DNA of 64,000 nt from the NCBI GenBank assembly GCA_009599575.1, contig VWND01000009.1, positions 930,001 to 994,000 of the forward strand, read 5' to 3'. Shown in pieces: positions 11,376 through 22,091 of this stretch. Each line of letters begins with the position of its first letter. The first letter of the stretch is position 1. The notes below the pieces were generated by a model. The model was not told the origin of the DNA, searched no databases, and saw nothing but the letters and a program-made list of their open reading frames with translations. Source of the DNA: Blumeriella jaapii (Eukaryota; Ascomycota; Leotiomycetes; Helotiales; Drepanopezizaceae). Position numbers and translations under genes: made by a program.

Positions 11376-11891
11376 GGGTGGTTGTCTCTCTCTTGTCCCC
11401 TTTCACTCCTCTTTATTCCGGTCTCTTCACATGGCATGAGATCTGGCGCAACGGGCCTCCAGGGGCGAGGCGTAGGAGTTTTGGCGTTCACGGGAATTTT
11501 GCGAATCACGGAATCAGATCGGGAGGGCATGCACTTTCTCTCTCACCGGCTTACGGGGTGGGAAATGTGTATCGGAGCAGGGCGGTGCGTCTGAAATGCG
11601 TGGGTGCACGCGAGGCATTGCTGCGAGCGGTATTGATGCGTATGTATCTAGAGCCCATGCATGATTGAACGTTGTTGAACGTTGACGAGCCCCCACGTGA
11701 CTTGCACACGACCTTTTCTCCATCACCATCCCGGGACGCGGAATGATGAGCGGGTATCGCTGGTTCGGTGTCTGGCGGCCAGATGAATGCAAACTTAGCG
11801 TGTCCCGTCAACGGAGCGCAATGGAAAGCGGGTGAAGGAAAGTTGAAAGATGGTATCATGACACCCCATAACGCCAAGAAGCCCATCAGAT
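11376..11891. other. Convergent 3' spacer, no gene seen
   Basis: Lies between the 3' ends of the transporter gene and the SIL1-like gene, which are transcribed toward each other. It probably contains both 3' UTRs. No motif-bearing frame was found. Confidence 0.55.
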
Positions 11892-13115
11892 TCACAGCTC
11901 TCCCTTCCTTGCCTTCCCCCCAGCTCTCGCCCTCCCGCCTCTCAGCGCCTCGAGAAAGTCCTTCCCCCAGCCCTGCTTCCGATGCGGCGCCACATGGTGC
12001 TCCCAGCAGCCGTCGGCCAACCTCCCGTCCGGGCTCTCGCACGCCTCGGCATCCGCCATGCCCTCCTTCGGCCACACGCCGAGCTGAGCGCCCATGTCCT
12101 CGTCGAGGAAGTTGTCCATGACGAGCTGTGCGACCTTCTTGCGCACGCCGTCGTACTCCGCGCCCGGCTTCAGGAAGACGGCGAGCAGGAGATCCATGCC
12201 GCGCTTGACGATGAACGAGTCGCGGATGCTGGGCTCTTTCAGGAGGCCGCTGATGGCCGAGACTTTGGCTTTCAGGGCCCCGGCGTCCTCCTCGTGGCCC
12301 AGACGGCTGCGGAACATGGTGACGAAGTTCGCGGCTTCGGCGCCGGCGCCGGCCTGGCCGCACGAGGGGTAGATGACCGCCTTGCTGTAGCCGGCGACCC
12401 TTTTCAACGCGCTGGGGTTGTTCTGGATGGCCGATGCCAAGATGTTGGCTGCTTTGTGGTCTCTGCCGTTTTCCTTGGCGGGCATGCTCTGGCTGCCGTA
12501 GCCCAGGGTCAGACAGACCAGCTTCTCGAGAAGGGGGCCATCTTTCACGATCTCGAGGCCGTAGAAGATGTCGTGGGATAGCTCTCGCAGATCATCGAGC
12601 GCGGAGTCGAAAGCTCCGCCTTCCTTCTGAACTGTGATCATGGCTTGTTGAAACGCAACGGCTTCGTCCCCCGCAGAAGGTGAGGGAGGAGAGATCTTGC
12701 CGGCGGCTTCGTAGGCCGGGGCGCCTTTGGGAATGGGTGGCTTGGGATCTGCCTCGTCGGATTGCGGGACAACCAGTATAGACTGCTCTGTCGAGAGCTG
12801 GTCCGGAGGTATCTCGAGGATCCCGTCGACTGCGCCCTCCTCGCCTTCCATGGGTATGTTCAGCCGCGCCTCTTTCTCCCCCGACCAAATGTTCATGCGT
12901 ACGTGTAGACCTGGTGGTAGATCCTGGCCTTCTCTGATGATCTGGAAGTCCTTCGTTGGCTGGAAAACATGCGGGTAGCAGTCGTTGGGATCAGAGGCCG
13001 AACAAATCAGATCTGAGCCTGCTTCAGGAGATTCGGAGGGCGGCGAGACTGCTCTTGCGAGTATAGGCAGGCTAAGAAATGCAATGCCCAGAAGGCGACA
13101 AGCTGATGCGACCAT
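11892..13115 (-). CDS. SIL1: SIL1-type nucleotide exchange factor for ER Hsp70
   Basis: A single uninterrupted 407-residue frame. It begins with a clear signal peptide (MVASACRLLGIAFLSLPILA) and ends in KGEL, which resembles an ER-retention tetrapeptide of the K/HDEL type. The body contains NDCYPHVFQPTKDFQIIREG near the N-terminus, then an all-helical region (DDLRELSHDIFYGLEIVKDG, YSKAVIYPSCGQAG) like the armadillo fold of Sil1/BAP. Sil1 promotes ADP release from the lumenal chaperone BiP/Kar2 during protein import and folding. Length and plan fit fungal Sil1. The next gene upstream on the same strand ends only about 65 bp before this ATG, so the promoter is very short or the two genes are partly co-transcribed. 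The retention signal differs from the usual fungal HDEL, which is a minor oddity. Confidence 0.85.
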   Translation of the reverse strand: MVASACRLLGIAFLSLPILARAVSPPSESPEAGSDLICSASDPNDCYPHVFQPTKDFQIIREGQDLPPGLHVRMNIWSGEKEARLNIPMEGEEGAVDGILEIPPDQLSTEQSILVVPQSDEADPKPPIPKGAPAYEAAGKISPPSPSAGDEAVAFQQAMITVQKEGGAFDSALDDLRELSHDIFYGLEIVKDGPLLEKLVCLTLGYGSQSMPAKENGRDHKAANILASAIQNNPSALKRVAGYSKAVIYPSCGQAGAGAEAANFVTMFRSRLGHEEDAGALKAKVSAISGLLKEPSIRDSFIVKRGMDLLLAVFLKPGAEYDGVRKKVAQLVMDNFLDEDMGAQLGVWPKEGMADAEACESPDGRLADGCWEHHVAPHRKQGWGKDFLEALRGGRARAGGKARKGEL

Positions 13116-13180
13116 CTTGTTGCTGGTATCGATGTGACAATCGGAGAAAAGCCCTTCCGTGCACTTTCCAGAGGCACGTA

Positions 13181-13597
13181 TCAGGGAGTCACAATAGAAA
13201 GGACACGATTGATTCTCCGCTTCAGCCTCCGCAGTTTTCGCCTCTGCCGCTCGGCTTTCTCCACCTCGAGGACAGCCCGATCGAAGGCGTGGATGTCAAA
13301 GGGGTTCGATTTACCTTCGGCCTGTTGTTGTAGCTCGACCTGCCAGGCCTCCAAGATCCAAGGGTAGCCGGTGAAGAGTCCTCGGTCTTCCCAACTGCTT
13401 CTGAGAAGTGGGCAATCTTGCCACTTGACTAGAAACCAGACAATGCCTTGGCCGGGCTTGGAGTACTGCGCGAGGATCTTTTCGGGCGGGTGGTCCTGGC
13501 CGTCGTCGGTTTCGAGGGAGGCAAGGGATTCGTTGTCCTCGTCGCTCAGATCCTCCAGGTAGTCTGCAAATGCCGGCTGTGGATGTCCGGAATCCAT
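13181..13597 (-). CDS. Small chromodomain protein
   Basis: A 138-residue product is obtained from the ATG at 13597 (MDSGHPQPAF). The same frame extends upstream to 13819, but that extension would overlap the start of the divergent complex I gene and lacks motifs. After an acidic N-terminus (DLSDEDNESLASLETDD) comes a chromodomain-like core: EKILAQY, IVWFLVKWQDCPLLRSSWE, then WILEAWQVE. This matches the chromodomain pattern of an aromatic strand, a K-W pair and S-S/T-W-E. The C-terminus is a basic helix (RRKLRRLKRRI). Chromodomains bind methyl-lysine histone tails or nucleic acid. A role in chromatin is inferred; no catalytic domain is attached. The 159 bp between this ATG and the plus-strand ATG at 13757 would act as a bidirectional promoter. 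Confidence 0.65.
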   Translation of the reverse strand: MDSGHPQPAFADYLEDLSDEDNESLASLETDDGQDHPPEKILAQYSKPGQGIVWFLVKWQDCPLLRSSWEDRGLFTGYPWILEAWQVELQQQAEGKSNPFDIHAFDRAVLEVEKAERQRRKLRRLKRRINRVLSIVTP

Positions 13598-13756
13598 CTT
13601 GAGGACAAGTGGCCGTCTTTGTGTCGTCGAGATGGATTCCGATCGATGTACTGCCGTCCACGTCTGCTCACCGCCCTGCTGACTAAACTCGCGATTGTCA
13701 CAACCGACCTCAACCTCACGTCTGAAGCGGCCGACGCCCAATTGAACCACCACATC

Positions 13757-14376
13757 ATGTTTGCACTCAGGAGGAAGGCTGTTGGAGCTGCTGGACGTCT
13801 CCCCGCAGCTGTCGGTCATAGGGTATCCCCATATTCGACGGCACCCCGAGAAGGCCGGCGATCACGGACATCACCATCATGAAGCACCAAAGGCAGAGTC
13901 GCTCGGAGTCAGTACATGATGGTAGAGAGACGAAACCATGCTGATCCAATCCTAGACCCAATTCTACGTCACTCTCGCCATCATTCCTCTCTCCCTCGGA
14001 GTCTATGCGGCATCGAGACCAGATGCTCAAGGCAACCCACGAGGCCTCTCCAACTTCATCGGAAGCTTCCACACAGAATACAAGGACAAATGGGCCCGGA
14101 CGAACAGCATCCATACTGCGGCGTTGGAGGCGGCAGCGGCCGACCGCAATCTGTTTCAGAGCACCCCAGGAACCAAGCATGTTGAATTGAGATTCCCAGA
14201 GTAGGTACTGTTGGGCATGTCACGGCGCATTGCTAATCCGAGGTAGGATTTTCAACACGGGATCTCCATTCAACGTCTCGGCTGGCCAGGGACCGAGGAA
14301 TATGGATGCCCTGGTCGCCCACTACGAGAAGAAGAACTTGGAGGCAGAGGAGAAGAGGGCGAAGAAGGAGAGCTAG
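13757..14376 (+). CDS. Mitochondrial complex I 17.8-kDa-type accessory subunit
   Basis: The recognisable part runs through exons 13851-13907, 13956-14200 and 14247-14376. It has a His-rich patch (DHGHHHHEAPKAESLG), one membrane helix (FYVTLAIIPLSLGVYAAS), then a conserved body (HTEYKDKWARTNSIHTAALE, ELRFPEIFNTGSPFNVSAG) and a charged C-terminus ending KKES. This is the layout of the fungal NADH:ubiquinone oxidoreductase 17.8 kDa subunit, an inner-membrane accessory subunit. The start MFALRRKAVGAAGRLPAA at 13757-13810 looks like a mitochondrial presequence but is in another frame. Joining it needs an unusually short intron of 40 nt (13811-13850, weak donor GTCGGT) or a frameshift. The later two introns (48 and 46 nt) are normal. 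Confidence 0.75.
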
Positions 14377-14586
14377 CGGTGATACCAGTGCTGTACATAC
14401 GAACATTTCATGGCCTGTGTCTGTGTATGATTGCAAGGAAGGCGTGTGCAGACGAAGGTCAGATGGCTCTTTCTGTGATTGACATTGCTGCTTCTACCTC
14501 GTCCGCTCCGTTTTCTCACCACATTGCCATTGCCCTTTTTCTTTTCACTAGCATTCTTCATCGATATAAATATAGCGACAATAAAC

Positions 14587-15603
14587 ATGGCGTCATCCGA
14601 GGAGTCTAGTTTAACAAGGTCCAAGCTGCGCGCTGTCGTTGCTCGAGCTTATCGCGAGATCACCGGCAAAGCAAACCAACTTAGTCGTGCGGAGATGCTA
14701 GACAAAACCGGCTGTACGACTCCCTTGATCGCCCCGACGTCGTACTGATTCCTTAGCGTACTGGAACTCTTTTTTGTATCGTGAGCACGAAACACGCCTC
14801 GTGTCGGGAGGTAAGGCGCCAAAATCCCAACCAGTAGCCGGATCTGACGAGAGCTAGAGAGAAGTCTCCACAGCCAAAAGGCGAACGTCAAACATCGGGG
14901 TCTCTACGCGATATATGCCGAGTACAACATTCCAAAGGGGGAGGTGATCATGCACCACAAGGCTTTGGCAACGTATTTCTTTCCCGAGCAGCCCGATCGT
15001 CGTGTCGAAAATTACAGCATCGCCAGAACGGCCCGAGTTGGACCCGCAACGGGTTTTGAGCAGTGGCTCAAGATTGAGATGGAAGCTGCGGCCCGGACTT
15101 ATCCTGCCTGCGTGAAGTCGATTCAGGCATCGGTCGAGTCTTTTGACGGGGACTTTTTTCATTGGGAACTTTGCGCCTGGGACAGATTCTCTATCCACGG
15201 ACCCGACCTGCGCGATCGAAATCCCCTCATGAGGGGCCACTGCCGTAGCCTCTTCTCCCCGTACGTTCACTGGATCCATCATTCTTGCTTTCCCAATGCA
15301 CGGTTTCATCAGATCTTCGACCAGGACGGCTGTGTTCAGCTCGCCGTCGTCGCGGAAGAGGACATCTTGAAAGGAGATGAGATCACCGTGTTTTTCAGCG
15401 AGGAGAAAGATCCGGTTCAGCGGAGGGAAGTGATACAGACCAGATTCAGCAGCCTGCGGAGCCTGCTTCGGTCAAGATGTAGGTGTGCACCATGCGCTCG
15501 GGGGTTTAAGGACGCGGCGAGTTGGCAAGCTAGGAAGACTCAATATCAAGTCCTCAGGGGGTTGCCTGGTGGGCAGCGTACGAGATCCTTGAGCGATGGG
15601 TGA
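14587..15603 (+). CDS. SET-domain protein
   Basis: Three exons (14587-14713, 14757-14810, 14858-15603) give 308 residues. The SET signature is visible: GLYAIYAEYNIPKGEVIM at the N-side, then HHSCFPNARF (the HSC-x-PN motif that lines the S-adenosylmethionine pocket), and KGDEITVFFSEE. A short Cys cluster, RCRCAPCARG, follows and may act as a post-SET zinc site. SET enzymes methylate lysines on histones or other proteins. The substrate cannot be told from the sequence. The protein is shorter than SMYD-type enzymes and has no MYND finger. It fits the large, poorly characterised group of small fungal SET proteins. The frame upstream of the second exon would terminate at 14746-14748 if the first intron were retained. 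Confidence 0.8.
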
Positions 15604-16106
15604 AAACAGCCGTTTTGAGCGTCCCATTAAGCGAGCTTTAGTGTTGTCACATGAGACTTTCTCTTGACAGTCCCCCTCTTGCTGATGTAAGTATCAGTTC
15701 GCAGGTTTAAGACGAGCTCAGGCTTCGATGCATTTCTTGTATACAGTACTTTGCTCGACCGCGTAAGCACACCTTTGGCAGCCCGAGTAGAGACTTTTTG
15801 CACCCTCCTGCACTGTAGACCAACGGCGCAGGTATGAGGCTAAGGTGGAACTGCTTACTCGCTCATCGCGATGTACATGTGTACAGTAAGTACTGTACTC
15901 CAGATCACTCGCTGTAAGGCGGAGCACATCGTAGATCGGTTTACCTTGACGCCACTTACGGATCTCTTAGGGCCGGGAGTGGTTCTGTACAGCTACGCTG
16001 TCCCTTGAATGGAGTGAAATTGTCAAAACGCTAATCCGAGATGAATCAAAATATGTTCAGATGATAGAAATGTACACACACAAACACCGTCGCTAGTGCC
16101 ACACAC
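15604..16106. other. Convergent 3' spacer, no gene seen
   Basis: Sits between the 3' ends of the SET gene and the GH5 gene. It contains one copy of the GTACTGTAC-type string near 15890. No motif-bearing frame was found. Confidence 0.55.
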
Positions 16107-17480
16107 TCATGCATAGCTTATTGCCGCTGCAGCTCTCAGATCTTGTACATTGGCCGGCAATCTCCACGATGACCAATCCTTGGTATACAGACCTGAATCA
16201 GAGTCAGCAACACCTTTTCGAATTCAGGAGCGAAAACGTACCCCAGTCTTCGTCATCATCCAATTGTGTCTGTCGGATGTAGTAACTCCCAGCAATAGCC
16301 CAGACAAACCAGCCTCCCTTTTGTTCCGTCAGAAACTTGAGCAGGCACGTGGCGTATGTGGACGTCCTCGAACTCTCTTCTTGGGGGAATCCGAACTCCG
16401 TCATGATCATCGGGACCGTGTTGGCTACCTTACCACCCAGCGTGCTGTAGCCATGATCTATCAAGCCGCTTGTCAACGCGTCGCAGCTGACGACATTTCT
16501 CTCGTAGTTGTGGAGCTCGAACACGACTTTGTTGGCAAATGTGAAGTTGCCCGGCTTGAAGACCGTGCCCCCCCCGAGATTCGTGCCCTCGACGACCTCC
16601 TTGAGCGTGTTGTCAAAGTCGAGGCCGGAGAACAGGATCAGAACGTCCTTGTTGGCCGTGTGGAGGTCCCCGGCTGCGGGGACCATGTTGTCATACCAGA
16701 CTTTCCAGTTGTACTTACCATCGTTGATCTTAGAATCTGCTGGACCGCGGAGCTCGTTGCGCAAGCTCATGGCTGATAGCGCTGGCCATTTCTTACCCTG
16801 TGTGTTTGTCAGTTGGCTCGCAACCCGTGTTTGGAGAGCTGCCTACATGGTCGGCCATGAACGCAAGACCTCGCCTCCATTTCTTGACGTCGAAGTCTGA
16901 GTCTCCGAACCATGAGTTGACGTCCCCTGCTGAACAGCACCATTGGGCCTTTGACACATGGTTATCGAGAAGGATGTGTATTTGTTGCTTTGCACACTCT
17001 GCTGCAACGGCATCGAAGACCTAATGCCCATCAGCATATGGTAGGCGGAGACATTCGAACCGTGCTTACCTGCAGTCTCGTCGTCTCGGCCGTGAAGCTG
17101 GGATTCTTCTCCAGCACTTTGTTCAAGACTGCCAAGCCTTCTGCCTCTCCTAAAGCCTTCTTGAAGGCGTCCGAGATCTTGACGTCGCCTCCCTCGTCGA
17201 GGACGTCGTCGATCATCTGGATGGCGTACGTGAGGCGGATCGCATTCATCCCCAGACTCTTGATGTCCGTGATGACTTTCTCGATGCTCGTGTACTGGAG
17301 GCCCTCGGGAAGCATCACAGCGCCAGCCCCAGGCCAGTTCGCCCCAACAAAGGTCACTTTTCTCCCTTGCGCATCGAGGATCCAGCGGTTCTCGGTGACC
17401 AGGGGGCCATCCGGCCAGGCGCACTCTCCACCGACGACACCGAGGGCGAGGACGGCGAGGGCCGTAGGGAGGAAATGCAT
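16107..17480 (-). CDS. Secreted glycoside hydrolase family 5 (cellulase-like)
   Basis: Exons on the minus strand are 17070-17480, 16847-17020, 16242-16797 and 16107-16192, giving 408 residues. It starts with a signal peptide (MHFLPTALAVLALGVVGGEC); an in-frame ATG 33 bp upstream is possible but gives a worse leader. GH5 landmarks are in order: WPGAGAVMLPEGL and LGMNAIRLTYAIQMI near the N-side, HILLDNHVS, the acid/base motif LRNELRGP (Asn-Glu pair), the HNY motif of strand 6, and the nucleophile MTEFGFPQ. GH5 enzymes retain configuration and cleave beta-1,4 or beta-1,3/1,6 glucans or mannans. The subfamily cannot be fixed by eye, so substrate is open. No carbohydrate-binding module is attached. 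Both catalytic Glu residues are present, so it should be active. Confidence 0.85.
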
Positions 17481-18205
17481 GGTGAAGAGGGGACGATGCA
17501 GGAGAAAGGACAAATGCGCAAAGGAAGGTAAAGAAGTTGGCTGAGCTGCACAATGTTCATGTCAGTCATCCGAGCCAGGAGACCTTTATACCTACAGCAA
17601 TGAAAGTCGATCAGAACAGATCCGCGCGCTAAGCCTCCCTTGTCTTGTCCATCGCCAGCACCGTTGCAAGTTGGAATTCTACTAACAGCTATGCCTCCAT
17701 CCCAGAGAGGGTTATGTCACAGACTGAAAATGGGAACAAAACTGGAGCACCTGTGGCGTGTAGGTTGGGATAAGTGCCTACTTGTACCAGGAAAGTTTGG
17801 TCTTGAGAGCATTCTCGAGGTATGAATAGCACTGTGCTGTGCATACGAGGTCGTATTTAAAAAGCGTGTGTTTATATCCAGGATGCGTCGCGGTTTTGGG
17901 GCTAAATTTAGAATCATCAACGGAAGATTTGAAAGTGTGTTTGTGACCAGGGTTTGGTTTAGACGCTGAAGCAGCATACATACAAGGTCTCCCCTATCTT
18001 TCTCGGAAGAGGGTGCAGTTCGCGGTGCGTCTCTCAGCTATTTCGAGCTCTTTCATCAATCCTAAACATGCAGCATCGAGCTATGCTTCCATCACGCAAC
18101 GCATCCGCTCACTGCGACTGATCTTGATCCGCACTGTCCACTATCCATTTCACCGCTAGACGTTTCACCGATCTTCCTTAGATACACGACGATAACGGAA
18201 ACAGG
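17481..18205. other. Divergent intergenic spacer
   Basis: Contains the GH5 promoter side and no motif-bearing frame. Several short minus-strand frames exist but have no splice or family support. Confidence 0.5.
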
Positions 18206-18487
18206 ATGACCGCCCAGCCCACACCCAAGGGGAATGGCCTTTTCCCCCTGAACGACCCGACCCAAGGCAGTCAAAGAGCCCAAGATCAGCCCAGGGACAC
18301 GATTCAAGCAACGCCGACGCCCGCCAAGCAGCTGGACAAGTTCTGCCGATGGGAAGTAGAGGCTCGAAGAAATCAAGACTTGATCGACATCAACCAACCC
18401 ATTGGAGGCCAACTGACCGAATTGACCCATCCCCTCTATGTTCTATACCATCTCACTTCTACAAAGTACAAAGTACAAGTCGCTTGA
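18206..18487 (+). CDS. Possible small hypothetical protein (93 aa)
   Basis: An ATG-to-TGA frame with codon choice like that of neighbouring genes (GAC, CTG, CAG, ACC, GGC). The product is rich in Gln, Pro and Thr at the N-terminus (MTAQPTPKGNGLFPLN) and has a helical middle (KQLDKFCRWEVEARRNQDL). I recognise no family, signal peptide or membrane segment. It could be a lineage-specific gene or an exon of a larger gene. There is no clear intron next to it. Confidence 0.3.
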   Translation: MTAQPTPKGNGLFPLNDPTQGSQRAQDQPRDTIQATPTPAKQLDKFCRWEVEARRNQDLIDINQPIGGQLTELTHPLYVLYHLTSTKYKVQVA

Positions 18488-20689
18488 ATGGTGGATCAAA
18501 ACTGGGGCGGTGGGCGTTTTCTTTTAGAGTTGTAACATATTCAATGACATCTGAAGGTGGCCCTCGACTTTTTTTTGGCCCATACGAAGACACTTTGTAA
18601 TCAAGGACTGCTAGTCATGTTGCGAAATTGAATCTACAGTATTATGCACACACCAACCCTATCGAAAAGTCTGTTTTTTTTCCCGAGGGAAAGCGGAACT
18701 CTATCTGTGCAGAGCCGACCTCTCTGACTCAGGCCTTTCTTAGGAGGTTTACCGGGGATCTAATGATGGGTTGGCAAGAGCTCCACGGGTAATGTGGCAA
18801 GTCGTATCCAAAGAAAAGCGGGACGGGACGACGTCGATGTGTTTGTTGATGCTAACCGAGAACATCGGATCGGATCGTCAAGTTCGGTCGGAGCAACATT
18901 GACAATTCTGTTTTCCTGCATCGAGGCGTCGCCGTTTCAAGAGCCCTGACGCGGTCCCTTTCTATATGTTTACAGTAGGGGTGGGGTACAGCACAGTACC
19001 GTAGTACTGTATGTACTGTACTTCATGTCAGAGAAATAGGTGCCAAGAATCCCATGCGCCCGTTTTCTGGGAAAAGAAAGACAAGAATACGGAGGTTCGG
19101 TGGTCAAGCGCGCCAATCGTAGGGAGCTGCTTTTTTTCTGCCACGAGTCCTCCTGAGATACAGTGCATTCTACAGTAACTACCTATGTACAGGACAGTAC
19201 AGTAGACCTGTTTCGACTCGACATCCTTTCTCACCTGGTCTTTGAAACACACCCCCTTTCCGTCGTGTTTTCTGGATATTTGCGAGATGGACAAACGCAG
19301 GGCTTCGCGAGCTTGATTGAGGGCAGGTGTTGGTGTTTCGGCGGGGCATCCCCAGCTCAAGCTATTGATAGTGCTCCAAAAGCTCTGTTGTTTATACAGT
19401 ACATAGTATACATGGAACAGGTACCTGCAAGTTGATCTCAAAACGCCTTGTTTCCTAGTAAAAGCTTAAGATTCTTGAAACGCGGTGGAAGAGTCGATCG
19501 CGAGTCTCTGACCAGTCTCTTCGTCATGTGATATTGTACTTTTGGCTGGGCTGGGTAGATCGATCTCATCCTTTTCCCCTCTCCATCTAGATTCCAGCTC
19601 TGATGCTGAGGATCTCATTTCCGATCACATCATATTAAACTCACTTTTCCATTTTCCCTCCTACGTATGAGCTTTTGTAGGAGGATGAAATCCCCGTGCG
19701 GGTCATGTGATTAGAACAATGACTGAGAGAGAGCATGTGCTCACACGTGATGTGAGCCTTTTCCTCCCGGGCAATTGTCACCGTTCACGGAGATTGATTT
19801 CTCATCTGGTCTCATACGGAGAAGCACAGCGAAGAACGGCGTTCGATCAGATCAACCCAGCATTTTCCCGTGAGACATGCAAACTGATCATTTCAAGCCT
19901 GAGCTAGCGTTCAACTTTCCAGTAGATAGCGAGGTTTCTGAGCCCTCCCGACGCCTCTAGAACCACGACACGAGGAGGGGAAACAACGAGTATCAGTGTA
20001 GAGATGGAAAGCTTCACGAGAGGAGTTCAGCGGCTTGTGTGGTGACACGAGCCTCAACCATGCCGTCTTCCGAGGGTGTGACTGGTACAGTGCAGTATGT
20101 ATGTACAGTACGAGACGCAAGCACAGCCAGCCAGCCAGCCAGAAGACTATGGAAGGATGCAGCGCGCTACTTCTTCGCCCCGAACAGAGCCCGGAACACA
20201 GACAAGGACTTGGAGGGGACAAGCACGCCGAAGAGGACATAGACCATAGATAAGGACTCTGGTTTGGCCGAGTGACATGTAAAGCGCGCGTCGACGAGAG
20301 GAAACAACGTCGTACAGGACTGTAGGTCTGCTTACGGACGAGTTGCCAGCAGGCCAGCAAACACACCGAGTACTGTACATATGTACAGTACCTGTCGTAT
20401 GCAGGAAGACGAAGTGGAAGGGTAGGGTTTCGGACGTCGGGCGTTGCCCAATCATGGGGTGTTGCTGTACATACAAGTCTTGTCGTACAGTTCTGCTGTA
20501 CAGATACATACAGTACATACAGTATGTACGGTACGGTAGGCTCATAGGGCTGACTGGGGTGTGAGTATCCTGGACTGGGGCAGCAGGGCGTGTGTTTGGT
20601 TGGGCTGATCCTGTATCAGACGTACATTCAAAGATATGTAGGTACTGTAAGGAGAACGAATGCACGAGGCCGTTGATACGCTTCCTTTA

Positions 20690-21020
20690 GTACAGTACAG
20701 ACTGGACCGTATATACATACAGTACATTACATACATATTGTACAAAACATGAATACAAACAGTATATTACATACTTAGGTACTGTATATTACATACAAAT
20801 AGTACATTACATACATACAGTACAATACATAGATACTGTACAAAACATAAATACAAACAGTACATTACATACATACTGTACATTACATACAAACAGTATA
20901 TTACATACGTACTGTACATTACATACAAACAGTACATTACATACATACAGTACAATACATACATACTGTACATCACATACATCCAGTACATCACATACAT
21001 CCCGTACATCACATACAGTA
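20690..21020. repeat. 18-bp minisatellite (ATTACATACAAACAGTAC)
   Basis: Roughly 15-18 tandem units of 18 bp. They alternate between ATTACATACAAACAGTAC and ATTACATACATACTGTAC types, with ATCACATACATCCAGTAC variants at the right end. Because 18 is a multiple of three it creates an artificial long frame on the minus strand made of repeated MYVMYC-type hexapeptides. Each unit carries AGTAC or CTGTAC, so the array is built from the same short string that is dispersed elsewhere. Confidence 0.85.
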
Positions 21021-21514
21021 GCAGCAGCTGTGCCTCGTGCGGCACAGGCAGAGATCCGAGCGTTTGAGTCATCATTCTCTTCGTTCGAAAGCGTGACGAG
21101 CTCACCGAGTCGGGTGCCAAGATGCTGCTTACAGCTATTGTACACGGGCCCTGGTGATTGCTGACGAGCGTAGCATCTGCCAGCATGGATGGTGATACAG
21201 CCCAGTCTGTATGTACAGAGGTATGTACTGTAGATGTATCTGTGTAGATGTACCGTATCGTAGATGTGAAGCGAGCTCACGCGGGCAAACAAAACAACAA
21301 GCGGACTACTGTAAGACCCCTTGGGATATTAAAAGCGGCCTCCCTCTGGCCGATCCAGCGCGATGGCGTCTCCACCTTCTGATTGGCCAGCTCGTGTCGC
21401 CCCACTGGCGCGCTCAGGGCGGCCACACCCAGGCAGCCGTCGACGATCCTCGCGCAAGGCGCTCTGCTCGGGTCAGGCTTTCTTTCGACTGTCCATCTTT
21501 CTCGACCTTCTTTC

Positions 21515-21575
21515 CGAGTCCAACTCCAACTTCAACTCCAACTCCAACTCCAACTCCATCTCCACCTCCATCTAT
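21515..21575 (+). repeat. TCCAAC/TCCACC hexamer run
   Basis: Imperfect tandem hexamers, pyrimidine-rich on the plus strand, located in the presumed promoter or leader of the C2H2 factor about 520 bp before its ATG. Confidence 0.7.
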
Positions 21576-22091
21576 CCCCGATTATCAACACCTGTCAACC
21601 ATCGACTCCGCTCGTTCCATGCGAGTCGGACCCTCTCGTGTCTTATATCCTCGCGGCCGCGACGACGAACCAGGCAGCAGGGGCCTCGACCTATCGCCGT
21701 CGCTCCTCTCCATCCTGCCCCCATCGACGCGACGACAACACGCATTCGCTGATTGCGACGAGAGTCCTCGTCCGTGGAGCCTGCGGGATCGCAAGAAGCG
21801 TATGCTCCCTCTCTCCTTGTGTCTCGGCAGCCGTGCCCCTTCGACCCGACCATCGACACGCCAGATGCCCCATCTCCTCCTCGAGGGGCAGAGCTTCATC
21901 TCTGCCAGCCAGAGGCCCGGTCCGGCCAAGCTCGATGGGGAATGGCACATCCCTTCAACTCTCCTTCAGCTCCTCCACCCGCAGGGCTGTGACTCATCAG
22001 CGCGCTCTGCATCGAACAAAAGGCCCAGAGCTAATCGGATCACAGCACCGTACACCCCAGCACCGACCGCGAGCTTCCCCGGCCACTCGCC

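Larger units (their letters stand above)
18488..22091. other. Gene-poor intergenic stretch
   Basis: About 3.6 kb with no supported gene. It is crowded with GTACAGTAC/GTACTGTAC strings (for example near 18995-19020, 19190-19205, 19397-19403, 20365-20395 and 20470-20535), a (CCAG)n run near 20127-20145, the 18-bp minisatellite and, at about 21515-21575, a TCCAAC/TCCACC pyrimidine minisatellite. The last 700 bp probably carry the promoter and leader of the zinc-finger factor. Confidence 0.65.

Noticed and set aside
20690..21020. Tandem array considered as a CRISPR-like array
   Set aside because: The units are contiguous with no unique spacers, and the genome is eukaryotic.
20767..21292. Minus-strand frames of 139 and 161 codons rich in MYVMYC peptides
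   Set aside because: They arise from the 18-bp repeat, whose unit length is a multiple of three.
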